Position numbers and translations under genes: made by a program
The notes under the pieces: model-generated
The model's database searches: none
What the model was told of the DNA's origin: nothing
What the model saw: the letters and a program-made list of their open reading frames with translations, nothing else
From: Chloroflexota bacterium
GTDB taxonomy: Bacteria; Chloroflexota; Dehalococcoidia; UBA2979
Reading direction: 5' to 3'
Length of the DNA stretch: 64,000 nucleotides
NCBI GenBank assembly: GCA_947472995.1
Contig: CANJBO010000002.1
Location: forward strand, 1-64,000
Shown here: positions 33,603 to 41,285 of the stretch, piece after piece
How positions within the stretch are numbered: position 1 is the first letter of the stretch
How the letters are laid out: each line of letters starts with the position of its first letter

Positions 33603-34235
33603 ATGACGAGCGGATCGACGATGGCATGCCCGACCTGCGCGCAGCCGTTCCAGGACGAGCCCGCGCTCTGGCGACACGCCGAGGAGGCGCACCAGGTCAC
33701 GCGACAGCAGATGGAGCAGCAGGCGGCCGACACGACGATGGGCCGCCAGCAGGACGTGGCCGGGCGCCGCGAGCAGGCGGGCCAGCCGGGCGGCGAAGCG
33801 CCCGACGGCGACCAGGGCCGTCACCTCCAGCAGGCGCGCTCCACCGCGCCGGGTGACGGGGGTCAGCAGACGCAGCAGCAGCAGCCGCAGACCGACGCCA
33901 GTCTCGCCGGGCAGAATGCCTCGCAGGATGCCGGCTGGGCGCGCCTGAGCAGCCCGGACGGCCGGGTGGACCTCGGCCGTGGGCGCCTGCACGTCTGGTA
34001 CGAGGCGCCCGGAAGCGCCAACGGCGTGCGCCACGCGCAGGTGAAGTCGTACACGCCCGGCCCGACCGAGGTGCACCGCGGCGACACGATCGCCATCTCG
34101 CCGGAGGCGGAGTCGGAGCAGTACCTCGCGAAGGTCATGGAGTACCAGCCGGTGCAGAGCGGGGAGAGCGTCCTCGTCCTCGACTGGCCGGACGACGAGC
34201 TGCCGGCGTCGCTCCGCGAGCTCGGAGGGGAGTAG
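33603..34235 (+). CDS. C2H2 zinc-finger protein with C-terminal domain
   Basis: The 210-residue protein begins with one C2H2 finger (M-A-C-P-T-C-A-Q-P-F, then L-W-R-H-A-E-E-A-H; residues 7-30). A Gln/Gly-rich disordered linker (about 33-105) follows, then a compact domain (about 112-205) with GRLHVWYEAPGS, PTEVHRGDTIAI and ESVLVLDWPDDELP. I do not recognise that domain. GGAGGTG lies 5 bases before the ATG. A Rho-N-like gene follows after 4 bases, suggesting an operon. Confidence 0.75.
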   Translation: MTSGSTMACPTCAQPFQDEPALWRHAEEAHQVTRQQMEQQAADTTMGRQQDVAGRREQAGQPGGEAPDGDQGRHLQQARSTAPGDGGQQTQQQQPQTDASLAGQNASQDAGWARLSSPDGRVDLGRGRLHVWYEAPGSANGVRHAQVKSYTPGPTEVHRGDTIAISPEAESEQYLAKVMEYQPVQSGESVLVLDWPDDELPASLRELGGE

Positions 34236-34239
34236 GGCC

Positions 34240-34542
34240 GTGCCGCGGAGATGGACCGCCAAGGACGAGCGCCAGTACGAGCACATCAAGGAGAGCCAGC
34301 TCGACGACGGCACGAAGTACGACGAGGCGCAGGAGATCGCGGCGCGGACGGTGAACAAGCGTCGCCGCGAGGAGGGCCGGACGCCCAGCACGCGCACGCA
34401 GGGCACCGGCAACCCGAACACCGCCCTCGCCGAGCGCACGCGCGACGAGCTCTACAACCGCGCGAAGGAGCTGAAGATCGAAGGTCGAGGTTCGATGCGC
34501 AAGGCCGATCTCGTCCGCGCGATCCAGTCGAAGCGCGGCTGA
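34240..34542 (+). CDS. Rho-N/SAP-like small DNA- or RNA-binding protein
   Basis: The 100-residue basic protein has two parts. The first (residues 1-45) resembles plasmid-stabilisation/ChaB-like sequences: R-Q-Y-E-H-I-K-E-S, then A-Q-E-I-A-A-R-T-V-N-K-R-R-R-E-E-G. The second (about 63-98, LAERTRDELYNRAKELKIEG then MRKADLVRAIQ) has the L-x2-L-x3-A-x-E-x2-I / K-x2-L-x3-I pattern of Rho N-terminal or SAP nucleic-acid-binding helices. GTG 34240 follows AGGGGAG. It probably works with the upstream zinc-finger protein. Confidence 0.78.
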   Translation: MPRRWTAKDERQYEHIKESQLDDGTKYDEAQEIAARTVNKRRREEGRTPSTRTQGTGNPNTALAERTRDELYNRAKELKIEGRGSMRKADLVRAIQSKRG

Positions 34543-34641
34543 CGTCGCACGTCCTGGTGCGCCGCACGCGTTCGCAACGACGAGCGCCGTGCGGGTGTTA
34601 GCGTGGATCACCGACGAGCTGCCGATGCACGAGGACGATGC

Positions 34642-35694
34642 ATGACCGATCACGAGCGCCTGGGACGGCGGACTCGGCGTCTCCCCCTCGTGCTGGTCCT
34701 CCTGGCGATCCTGCTGGCCGGCGGTGCGGCCAGCGCCTCGGCGGCCGAGACGCGCGTGCCGCTGCACGGAGTGCAGTCGTCCGACGCGTACGCGCTGGCC
34801 GGCGGACGGTGGGAGAGCGGCACGGTGCCGGTCTTCTACAACTGGGAGGGCGGCGCCTGCGTCCTCGACGGCGACGACTTCGGCGGCCCCGCCACGCCCG
34901 TCCCGCAGGACGTGCTGCTCTCCACGCTCCAGACCGGCATCGCCGAGATCAACCGGCACCTCCGAGGCGGCCTGACGCTGCAGCTCGCCGGGCCCGTGAC
35001 GCGCTCGACGCTGTGCAGCACGAACCTCACCGGCGCCATCGTCATCGGCGCGGGGCATGTCGGCACCACGGGCAAGACGCGCAGCTACACGACCCCTCGC
35101 CAGGGCGCGAAGTACGCGACGTACACCAACGCGCGCGTCTTCATCACCAACGACGACCCGTTCACCTGCACCGACGCCCCGCGGTACCGCAACCTCCAGA
35201 CCACGGTCACGCACGAGCTGCTGCACGCGATCGGGCTCGGCCACTCCGACGTCGCGGGGGCACTGATGCTGCCCTCCTTCATCGCATGCCAGGCGACGTT
35301 CAACATGGGCGCGGACGACATCGCCGCAGTGAACGCGCTCTACCCGCCGACGCTGCCGCCGACGCCCACGGCGACCGGCACGCCGGCGCCCACCCCGACC
35401 GTCACGCCGATGCCAACAGCCACCGCCACGGCGGTGCCGGCCACCCCCGGCCGGTTCCAGACGGCGGTGTTCTTCTCGTCCAACGGGCAGGCGCTCACCG
35501 TCTTCAGCGGCGGCACCCTCGAGCAGCTCGAGGCCGCGGCGAAGGCCGCGGGCGCGACCGGCGTGTGGGTGCAGGACGGCGGCGGCGCGTTCCGCCTGCT
35601 GGTGATCGACGGGCCGGGGTTCATCCGCGATCAATTCCGCATCGCGTTCCCCGCCGGACTCCCGGCAAACCTCGCCGTCACGCTCGTCCGCTGA
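34642..35694 (+). CDS. Secreted matrixin-type zinc metalloprotease with C-terminal module
   Basis: The 350-residue protein has a twin-Arg-containing signal (R-R-T-R-R-L then LVLVLLAILLAGGAASASA), a metalloprotease domain with HELLHAIGLGH at residues 191-201 (three zinc His and catalytic Glu) and M-L-P as the downstream Met-turn, then a Thr/Pro linker (about 225-265). The last 80 residues (V-F-F-S-S, F-S-G-G-T-L-E-Q-L, FPAGLPANLAVTLVR) resemble the C-terminus of the IPT protein at 37046. It is probably exported and cuts cell-surface or environmental proteins. Confidence 0.85.
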   Translation: MTDHERLGRRTRRLPLVLVLLAILLAGGAASASAAETRVPLHGVQSSDAYALAGGRWESGTVPVFYNWEGGACVLDGDDFGGPATPVPQDVLLSTLQTGIAEINRHLRGGLTLQLAGPVTRSTLCSTNLTGAIVIGAGHVGTTGKTRSYTTPRQGAKYATYTNARVFITNDDPFTCTDAPRYRNLQTTVTHELLHAIGLGHSDVAGALMLPSFIACQATFNMGADDIAAVNALYPPTLPPTPTATGTPAPTPTVTPMPTATATAVPATPGRFQTAVFFSSNGQALTVFSGGTLEQLEAAAKAAGATGVWVQDGGGAFRLLVIDGPGFIRDQFRIAFPAGLPANLAVTLVR

Positions 35695-35770
35695 TCTCGC
35701 TCGTCCGATTGTGAGACGGATGCGACGGACAGCCTGATGCCCGCGGGCTGATGCTGTGCGCGTGAACGCA

Positions 35771-36958
35771 ATGGACCTCTTCATCGTCGGCTTCGTGCTC
35801 TCCGCGGTGACCTTCGGGTTCCACCGAGGGCTCTGGCTGACTGCGTTCGAGTACGTCGGCCTCGTCGTCGGCATCGCCGGCGGGGCGCTGCTCGCGCCGG
35901 TCGCCCTCGATCAAATCGAGCGTCACCTCGGCGTGAACGCGATCATCGTGCGCATCGTGGTCGTGGTGCTGATGGTCGGCGCGGGCGCACTGGTCGGCAG
36001 CACGATCGCGCACGAACTGGGCGCGCCGGTGCGGCGCGCGGCGCGCCACCTGCGCGCGGTCGCAGTGCTGGACGGCGTCGGCGGCGCGGTGCTCACCGCC
36101 GTCGTGACGCTGGGCACGATCTGGTACGTCGGGCTGATGCTGAGCCGCGGGCCGAGCACCGCCCTCGCCGCCGAGATCCAGGGTTCGCGCATCATGCGCG
36201 GCATCGACCACCGCGTCCCACGCCCGCCGACGGCGCTCGTCCGCCTCGAGGAGCACCTGTCGTCGCAGGTGTTCCCGCAGATGTTCGTCGGGCTGGAACC
36301 GCGCCTCCCCACCCGCGTCGCGCCCGACGGCTCCGCGATCGACACGGACGGCGTGCGCAGCGCCGCCGCCGTGACCGTGAAGATCGAGGCCCCCGGCTGC
36401 GGCGGCATCCAGCTCGGCAGCGGGTTCCCGGTCGCGCGCGACCGCATCCTGACCAACGCGCACGTGCTGTCCGGGACGCGGTCCGTGAAGATCGCGCTGC
36501 CCGGCTCGCCGCACGCGGTCACCGGGCACGTGGTGCTGATGGACCCGGCGCGCGACATCGCGATCATCCTCGTGCCGGAGCTGGGGATGCCCCCGCTGGC
36601 GCCGGCGGCCGGCGTGCGCGGCGAGCAGGTGGCGATCATCGGCTACCCCGGCGGCGGGGCGCTGGACGTGCACGCGGGCGTGCTGAACACCGAGATGCGC
36701 GCGCGCAGTCGCGACATCTACGAGGACGCGACGGTGACGCGCGGCGTCTGGGTCGTCGAGGGGCGCGCGCGGCCGGGCAACTCCGGCGGGCCGCTGGTGA
36801 ACGCGCGCGGCGAGTACGTGGGCATCGTGTTCGCGGAGTCGCTCGGCGCGGCCGACGAGGCCTACGCGATCACGGCCGCCGAGGCCGCCGACCTCGTCTC
36901 GCGCTCGCGCGACCTGACCGAGGCGATCGACACCAGCACGTACCCCTGCACCTCGTAG
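35771..36958 (+). CDS. MarP-like membrane serine protease (CvpA + trypsin-like)
   Basis: The 395-residue protein has four N-terminal helices of the CvpA/colicin-V type (residues 1-125) and an extracytoplasmic trypsin-like domain. The triad is H231 (L-T-N-A-H-V), D262 (P-A-R-D-I-A) and S338 (RPGNSGGPLV). This arrangement is that of mycobacterial MarP, a protease needed for acid and oxidative-stress resistance. ATG 35771 is preferred over GTG 35756 because the first helix begins at once. A bidirectional terminator follows. Confidence 0.9.
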   Translation: MDLFIVGFVLSAVTFGFHRGLWLTAFEYVGLVVGIAGGALLAPVALDQIERHLGVNAIIVRIVVVVLMVGAGALVGSTIAHELGAPVRRAARHLRAVAVLDGVGGAVLTAVVTLGTIWYVGLMLSRGPSTALAAEIQGSRIMRGIDHRVPRPPTALVRLEEHLSSQVFPQMFVGLEPRLPTRVAPDGSAIDTDGVRSAAAVTVKIEAPGCGGIQLGSGFPVARDRILTNAHVLSGTRSVKIALPGSPHAVTGHVVLMDPARDIAIILVPELGMPPLAPAAGVRGEQVAIIGYPGGGALDVHAGVLNTEMRARSRDIYEDATVTRGVWVVEGRARPGNSGGPLVNARGEYVGIVFAESLGAADEAYAITAAEAADLVSRSRDLTEAIDTSTYPCTS

Positions 36959-36990
36959 CCCCGCGGGGCCTCGAGTTCAGCGCGGACATG

Positions 36991-37021
36991 ACGAGGGCGT
37001 CACCAGTGGTGACGCCCTCGT
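36991..37021. terminator. Bidirectional hairpin terminator
   Basis: ACGAGGGCGTCACC (36991-37004) and GGTGACGCCCTCGT (37008-37021) form a perfect 14-bp stem with a 3-base loop, between the convergent ends of the MarP-like gene (36958) and the IPT gene (37046). There is no long T run on either side. Confidence 0.8.
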
Positions 37022-37045
37022 CGCTGCGTTCGTGCGGGGACAAGG

Positions 37046-39031
37046 CTAGCAGCGCGCGTAGATCGCGGTGCCGGCGGGGATGCCGCTCGCGAACAGCGCG
37101 AGCCAGGCGGCGTTGACCACGGCCACTGGGACGGACGGGATGTACCCGATCCACGCGCCCTTGGAGTCGGTCGCCCAGAACACCGCGGTGCTCGCGTTGC
37201 AGCCCGATGCCGCCACCAGCTGCGCGTTCGTGCCGCCGCCGAAGACGAACAGCCCGCCCGCCGCCGGCACCGGGTTCGAGGCGCCCCCCGGGCCGGGAGA
37301 CCCGCCACCGCCGGTGCTGGTCGTGCTCGTGCCGTAGGTGAACGCGTTGAGCAGCGAGACCGGGCTCGCGCCGGGGTTCATGACCGTGACCGTGACGCTC
37401 CCGGTGCCCGTGACCGCCGGCGTCGTCGCCGTGATCAGCGTCGAGGAGACGACCGTGGAGCCGATGCTGACGCCGCCGACCGTGACCGTCGCGCCGGGCA
37501 TGAAGCCCGTGCCCGAGATCGAGATCGCCGTGTTCCCGCTCGACGGCCCGCTCGAGGGCGACACGCTCGTCACAGACGCGCCCGTCACGACCGGGACCTG
37601 CGGCTGCGGGTTGGCCGAGTAGGCGAACCCGCTCGCGAGGCCGCTGATCGCGCCGCCCGGGTTCGTGACGAGCACGGTCGCGTTGCCGGCGGGGCCGGGC
37701 GGGGTGGTGACGATGATCTGCGTCGGGCTGACCGCACTGACCGTGGCGGCGGGCTGGCCGCCGACGGTCACCGTCGCGCCGGGCGCGAAGCCCGTGCCGG
37801 TGAGCGTGAGCGTGGTGCCGCCGATGAGCGCGCCGGTGCTCGGCGAGATCGAGGTGACGCGCGGCCACGCCAGCTCGTACGTGAACCCGGAGGTGAGGCC
37901 GCCGACCGACCCGGCCCCGCCGGACACCAGCACGGAGACGGTGCCGACGGGGTTCGGCGGGGTGGTCGCCGTGATCAGGAAGTTGCTGACGACGTTCACC
38001 GAGGTGGCGGGGACGCCGCCGAACGTGACGTTCACCGGCGCGACGAAGCCGCTGCCGTTGATCGAGACGACCGTCCCGCCCGCCGACGACCCGGTCGAGG
38101 GCGACACGGAGGTCACGCTCGGCTGTCCGCCGGTGGTCGTCGTGCTGCCGTAGGTGAGTCCGTTGTAGGTCGCGATCGTGCCGCCGGGGTTTGTGACGGC
38201 GACGGTGGCGAGGCCACTCGGCCCCGCCGGCGCCGTCGCGGTGAGCAGGCCCGAGGACGAGAACGTGACGCTGGTCGCCGGGTACCCGCCGACGCTCACG
38301 GTGGCGCCGTTCAGGAACCCGCTGCCGTAGATCAGGAACGTGGCGCCGGCGCTGATGCTGGTCGGCGACACCGACGTGATCGAGTGCGTCCCGGTGGACG
38401 TGCCGGAGCTCGCAGTCGACGTGAAGTTCGTCGGCGAGAGCCCGGAGGCACCCTGGGAGCTGACCACCTGCACCTGGACCGACCCGCTGATCCCCGCCGG
38501 GGCGTAGGTCATCAACCAGTTGGCCGACATCCAGACGACGCTCGGCGCCGCGACGCCGCCGAAAAAGACGTTCGTGTTCTGATCGAAGCCGTAGCCGGTG
38601 ATGGTCACAAGCTGCCCGGTGGCACCGCTCGACGGGTTGATGCTCGCGACCGATACCGATCCGGTGTTGGTGGTCTGCCCGCCGGTAAACGAGAAGCCGG
38701 TGGTCGTAGCCGTCTGCCCGTCGGGGTTGATGACGACGACCTGGGTGTTCGTGGAACCGGTCACACCGGCCGGCGTGACCGCTGTCAGCTGGTACGCGTT
38801 GACCACGGTGACCCCGGTCGCCAGCGAGCCGCCCACGGTGACGTAGGTCGTCGAGCCGGGGACGAAGCCGCTGCCGTAGATGGTGAGGAAGGTGCCGCCC
38901 GTGCTGGGGCTGCTGGTGGGGCTGAACGAGCTGATCGTCGGAGGGCCGTCGGCGCGCGCCTCCTCGCGAGGTGCTGCGAAGAACACCGTTACCGCGATGA
39001 GCGCCGCGAGGATCACGAGTCGATGGCGCAT
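37046..39031 (-). CDS. IPT/TIG-repeat surface protein
   Basis: The 661-residue secreted protein has a signal peptide (LVILAALIAVTVFFAAP) and about six IPT/TIG immunoglobulin-like repeats of roughly 80-90 residues. Each starts like S-x-S-P-x-S-G and has G-x-T-V-T-V-G-G with A-T-x-P-x-G. A final 75-residue module (F-V-F-G-G-G-T-N-A-Q-L, then SGIPAGTAIYARC) matches the end of the metalloprotease at 34642. IPT repeats are typical of adhesins and carbohydrate-binding surface proteins. ATG 39031 has GGAGGG upstream. A second strong AAAGGAGG lies at 39074-39081 without a usable start. Confidence 0.9.
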   Translation of the reverse strand: MRHRLVILAALIAVTVFFAAPREEARADGPPTISSFSPTSSPSTGGTFLTIYGSGFVPGSTTYVTVGGSLATGVTVVNAYQLTAVTPAGVTGSTNTQVVVINPDGQTATTTGFSFTGGQTTNTGSVSVASINPSSGATGQLVTITGYGFDQNTNVFFGGVAAPSVVWMSANWLMTYAPAGISGSVQVQVVSSQGASGLSPTNFTSTASSGTSTGTHSITSVSPTSISAGATFLIYGSGFLNGATVSVGGYPATSVTFSSSGLLTATAPAGPSGLATVAVTNPGGTIATYNGLTYGSTTTTGGQPSVTSVSPSTGSSAGGTVVSINGSGFVAPVNVTFGGVPATSVNVVSNFLITATTPPNPVGTVSVLVSGGAGSVGGLTSGFTYELAWPRVTSISPSTGALIGGTTLTLTGTGFAPGATVTVGGQPAATVSAVSPTQIIVTTPPGPAGNATVLVTNPGGAISGLASGFAYSANPQPQVPVVTGASVTSVSPSSGPSSGNTAISISGTGFMPGATVTVGGVSIGSTVVSSTLITATTPAVTGTGSVTVTVMNPGASPVSLLNAFTYGTSTTSTGGGGSPGPGGASNPVPAAGGLFVFGGGTNAQLVAASGCNASTAVFWATDSKGAWIGYIPSVPVAVVNAAWLALFASGIPAGTAIYARC

Positions 39032-39174
39032 GGGCGCTACCCTCCGCTGCCTGCCAATTAGATAGCAGCATACCTCCTTTAGCAATATAGGGTATTAACA
39101 GCCCGTGTCAGATTCGCCGAGCATCGCGAACGGCCCGGGCTCGGGCTGTCAGGCGAGCCTCGACGAGGGGGCGG

Positions 39175-39903
39175 CTACGAGACGCGGCGGGCGACGACGA
39201 CGTCGCGGTCCAGGTACTCCCCGAAGCCGCTGCTGTCGTAGACGATGCGGCCGCCGCAGGTGAGGAGCGTCAGCCACTCCTCGTTCTTCGGCCGGATGTC
39301 GGGCCAGATGATGTCGTTCATCGGGATGCTGGACACCGGGTAGCGACGGTTGCTGATCACCTTGTAGGTGATGTTCTTGCCGTCGGCCATCTTCACGGTG
39401 ATCTCGTCGCCCAGCTCCGCCTTGTGCAGGCCGTAGAACGGGCCCTGCATGTGGTTCCACGTCTCGTGCGCGGACATGACGATGTTCCCGCCGCCACCGG
39501 GCAGACCGTACGAGGGGTACCAGCCGACGCCGTACTGCCCGTCCGCCGGCGTCTCCATCTCGTTGTTCTTCACGCCGACGACCTCGAGGTAGTGGTCGAG
39601 CGAGAACTTCGAGGCGACCAGGCGGACGATGCCCTGGGTGGAGGCCGGCCCCGCCTGCGGGTTCGGGGGCGGCGCGGGGAAGACGCCGTTCGGGGCGCCG
39701 GGCGCGAAGCCGACCGGGGAGGGCGTGACCGCGGCGGGCGGCGTGGGGCTCGGGATCGGGGTCGCCGTCTCGGTCTTGTTCGGCTCGACGGTGGAGACGC
39801 GCAGGCCGGTCGCCGCCGTCGGCGAGGCCGTGCTGCCGCTGCCGCACGCGATCACGAGGCTGCCGAGGAGCGCGGCTGCCACCAACACGATTCGATTCGT
39901 CAC
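39175..39903 (-). CDS. Sortase, lipoprotein-like N-terminus
   Basis: The 242-residue protein has a short signal ending L-V-I-A-C-G (possible lipobox, C20), a Thr/Pro linker to about residue 88, and a sortase domain. Catalytic residues fit H146 (M-S-A-H-E-T-W), C216 (L-T-L-L-T-C-G-G) and an Arg near 233-240 (D-R-D-V-V-V-A-R-R). Sortases join C-terminal sorting signals to cell-wall or pilin amines; class D/E-like is most probable. GTG 39903 has AGGTGG upstream. It is divergent from a small ORF at 40139. Confidence 0.9.
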   Translation of the reverse strand: MTNRIVLVAAALLGSLVIACGSGSTASPTAATGLRVSTVEPNKTETATPIPSPTPPAAVTPSPVGFAPGAPNGVFPAPPPNPQAGPASTQGIVRLVASKFSLDHYLEVVGVKNNEMETPADGQYGVGWYPSYGLPGGGGNIVMSAHETWNHMQGPFYGLHKAELGDEITVKMADGKNITYKVISNRRYPVSSIPMNDIIWPDIRPKNEEWLTLLTCGGRIVYDSSGFGEYLDRDVVVARRVS

Positions 39904-39973
39904 GGTTCCACCTGTTGTGCCAGTCGCGTCCCGCCCCGCATCCAGAGTAAATGCGTACCCCGAGTTCGTTCCA

Positions 39974-39987
39974 CACCGAGTTCGGTG
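39974..39987. promoter_or_regulatory. Palindrome CACCGA-GT-TCGGTG, candidate operator
   Basis: This perfect 6-bp dyad lies 71 bases upstream of the sortase start in a 235-bp divergent region. A related half (CCCGAGTTCG) lies just upstream at about 39958. Operator function is inference. Confidence 0.35.
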
Positions 39988-40138
39988 AACCTCCGGGGGT
40001 GTCCCATCGCCCGAGCGATCGGGTTCTTGCTGAATCTGAAGAAACGTGAAACGTGCGCGTGACAATGGACGTGGCATGATGCCGTGACGGCGGGGGCCGG
40101 GGTCGTTGTAGTTCTGCAACACCATCAAGGGAGCACGC

Positions 40139-40336
40139 GTGGACGTCTGCTGGATCTGCATCGGAGCGCAGCGTGCCGGGACCGCCGCGGCCCGCGCCGC
40201 CCAGCGGACCTGCGATCGCCACGTCGATGGACCAGGCCCGGCGATCGCGCGCGCCCGCTCCCACCAGGCCCGCGCCGGGCACGCCAAGCGCCCCCAGCAG
40301 CGCGCCGGCGGCTACCGCCCGCGGCAGGTCCGCTAG
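40139..40336 (+). CDS. Small Cys-containing basic protein, doubtful
   Basis: From GTG 40139, with AAGGGAG 6 bases upstream, an open frame of 65 codons reads V-D-V-C-W-I-C-I-G then an Arg/Ala/His-rich remainder with a third Cys (R-T-C-D-R-H). Third codon positions are almost all G or C, as in real genes nearby. The CxxC-x18-C-x2-H spacing could bind one metal. Low complexity and small size leave real doubt. Confidence 0.4.
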   Translation: MDVCWICIGAQRAGTAAARAAQRTCDRHVDGPGPAIARARSHQARAGHAKRPQQRAGGYRPRQVR

Positions 40337-40388
40337 CCCCCTCGAGGCCACAGACCCGCGCTTCGCGATTCCCGGCTAGACTCCGAGC

Positions 40389-41150
40389 ATGACGTTTTGC
40401 CTCGGAATGAAATGCCGCGATGGACTGCTCGCGATCGCGGACACCCGCATCACGTCGGGCACCGAGCTGTCGATGGCGCAGAAGATCTCGATCCACGCCT
40501 ACGACCAGCACTCCATGTTCATCCTCACGAGCGGCCTCCGCTCCGTGCGTGACAAGGCGATCACGTACTTCGAGGAGCGCCTGAAGCGCGAGGACGAGCC
40601 GCTCACGAAGATGTACATGGCCGCGAACGCGCTGGCCGAGGAGATCCGCCGCGTCCGCCGCGAGGATGGCGAGTGGCTCGCCGGCGACGGCCTGATGTTC
40701 GACCTGCATTGCATCTTCGGCGGCCAGCTCGAGGACGACGACGAGCCGCGCCTGTACCTGATCTACCCCGAGGGCAACTGGGTCGAGGTCCGCGCCTCGA
40801 CGCCCTACGTGATCATCGGGGAGTCGCGGTACGGGAAGCCGATCCTCGACCGCATCTGGCAGTACGACCAGGAGCTGTTCGACGCGCTCCGCGTCGGCCT
40901 CGTGGCGTTCGATGCGACACGCACCAGCGCGTCCGACGTGGACTACCCCGTCGACGCGGTGATGTACCAGGCGGGCACCTTCGAGATGCGCGAGGTGCGC
41001 TTCTCGCGCGAGGAGCTGACGCCGCTGCAGGAGTACTGGCAGGGCGCGATGACGCACGCGATCGACGGCGCCGCCCCGCTCGTCGACGGCCTCTTCGGTC
41101 GGCTGATGGCGAACGAGCCGGCCCGCACCCACTTCGACGACGCCCGCTAG
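40389..41150 (+). CDS. Anbu-type proteasome-like protease subunit
   Basis: The 253-residue protein begins M-T-F-C-L-G-M-K, followed by R-D-G-L-L-A-I-A-D-T-R-I-T-S-G. That is the Ntn-hydrolase start of Anbu (bacterial proteasome homologue): Met removal exposes a nucleophile Thr, with D18 and K32 as expected partners. Anbu proteins of about 240-250 residues form open rings distinct from HslV and 20S proteasomes. No ATPase or transglutaminase-like partner gene is adjacent, although the 41286 gene follows on the same strand. Protease activity is unproven for the family. Confidence 0.85.
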   Translation: MTFCLGMKCRDGLLAIADTRITSGTELSMAQKISIHAYDQHSMFILTSGLRSVRDKAITYFEERLKREDEPLTKMYMAANALAEEIRRVRREDGEWLAGDGLMFDLHCIFGGQLEDDDEPRLYLIYPEGNWVEVRASTPYVIIGESRYGKPILDRIWQYDQELFDALRVGLVAFDATRTSASDVDYPVDAVMYQAGTFEMREVRFSREELTPLQEYWQGAMTHAIDGAAPLVDGLFGRLMANEPARTHFDDAR

Positions 41151-41285
41151 GCGCTCGCCTTTCTCGATTCTTATGTCGACCGACCGTCGCTCCGGGTCGC
41201 GAAGCGCGTGGATTGTGGATAACCCTCTGCACGCGCGCCTCGCGCGGGCGCCGCGCGGCGGGCCGAAGCCCTAGAATCGCCTGCG

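Noticed and set aside
41214..41222. TGTGGATAA, a perfect DnaA box
   Set aside because: Only one copy, with no cluster, no AT-rich unwinding region and no dnaA/dnaN nearby; a single 9-mer is expected by chance.
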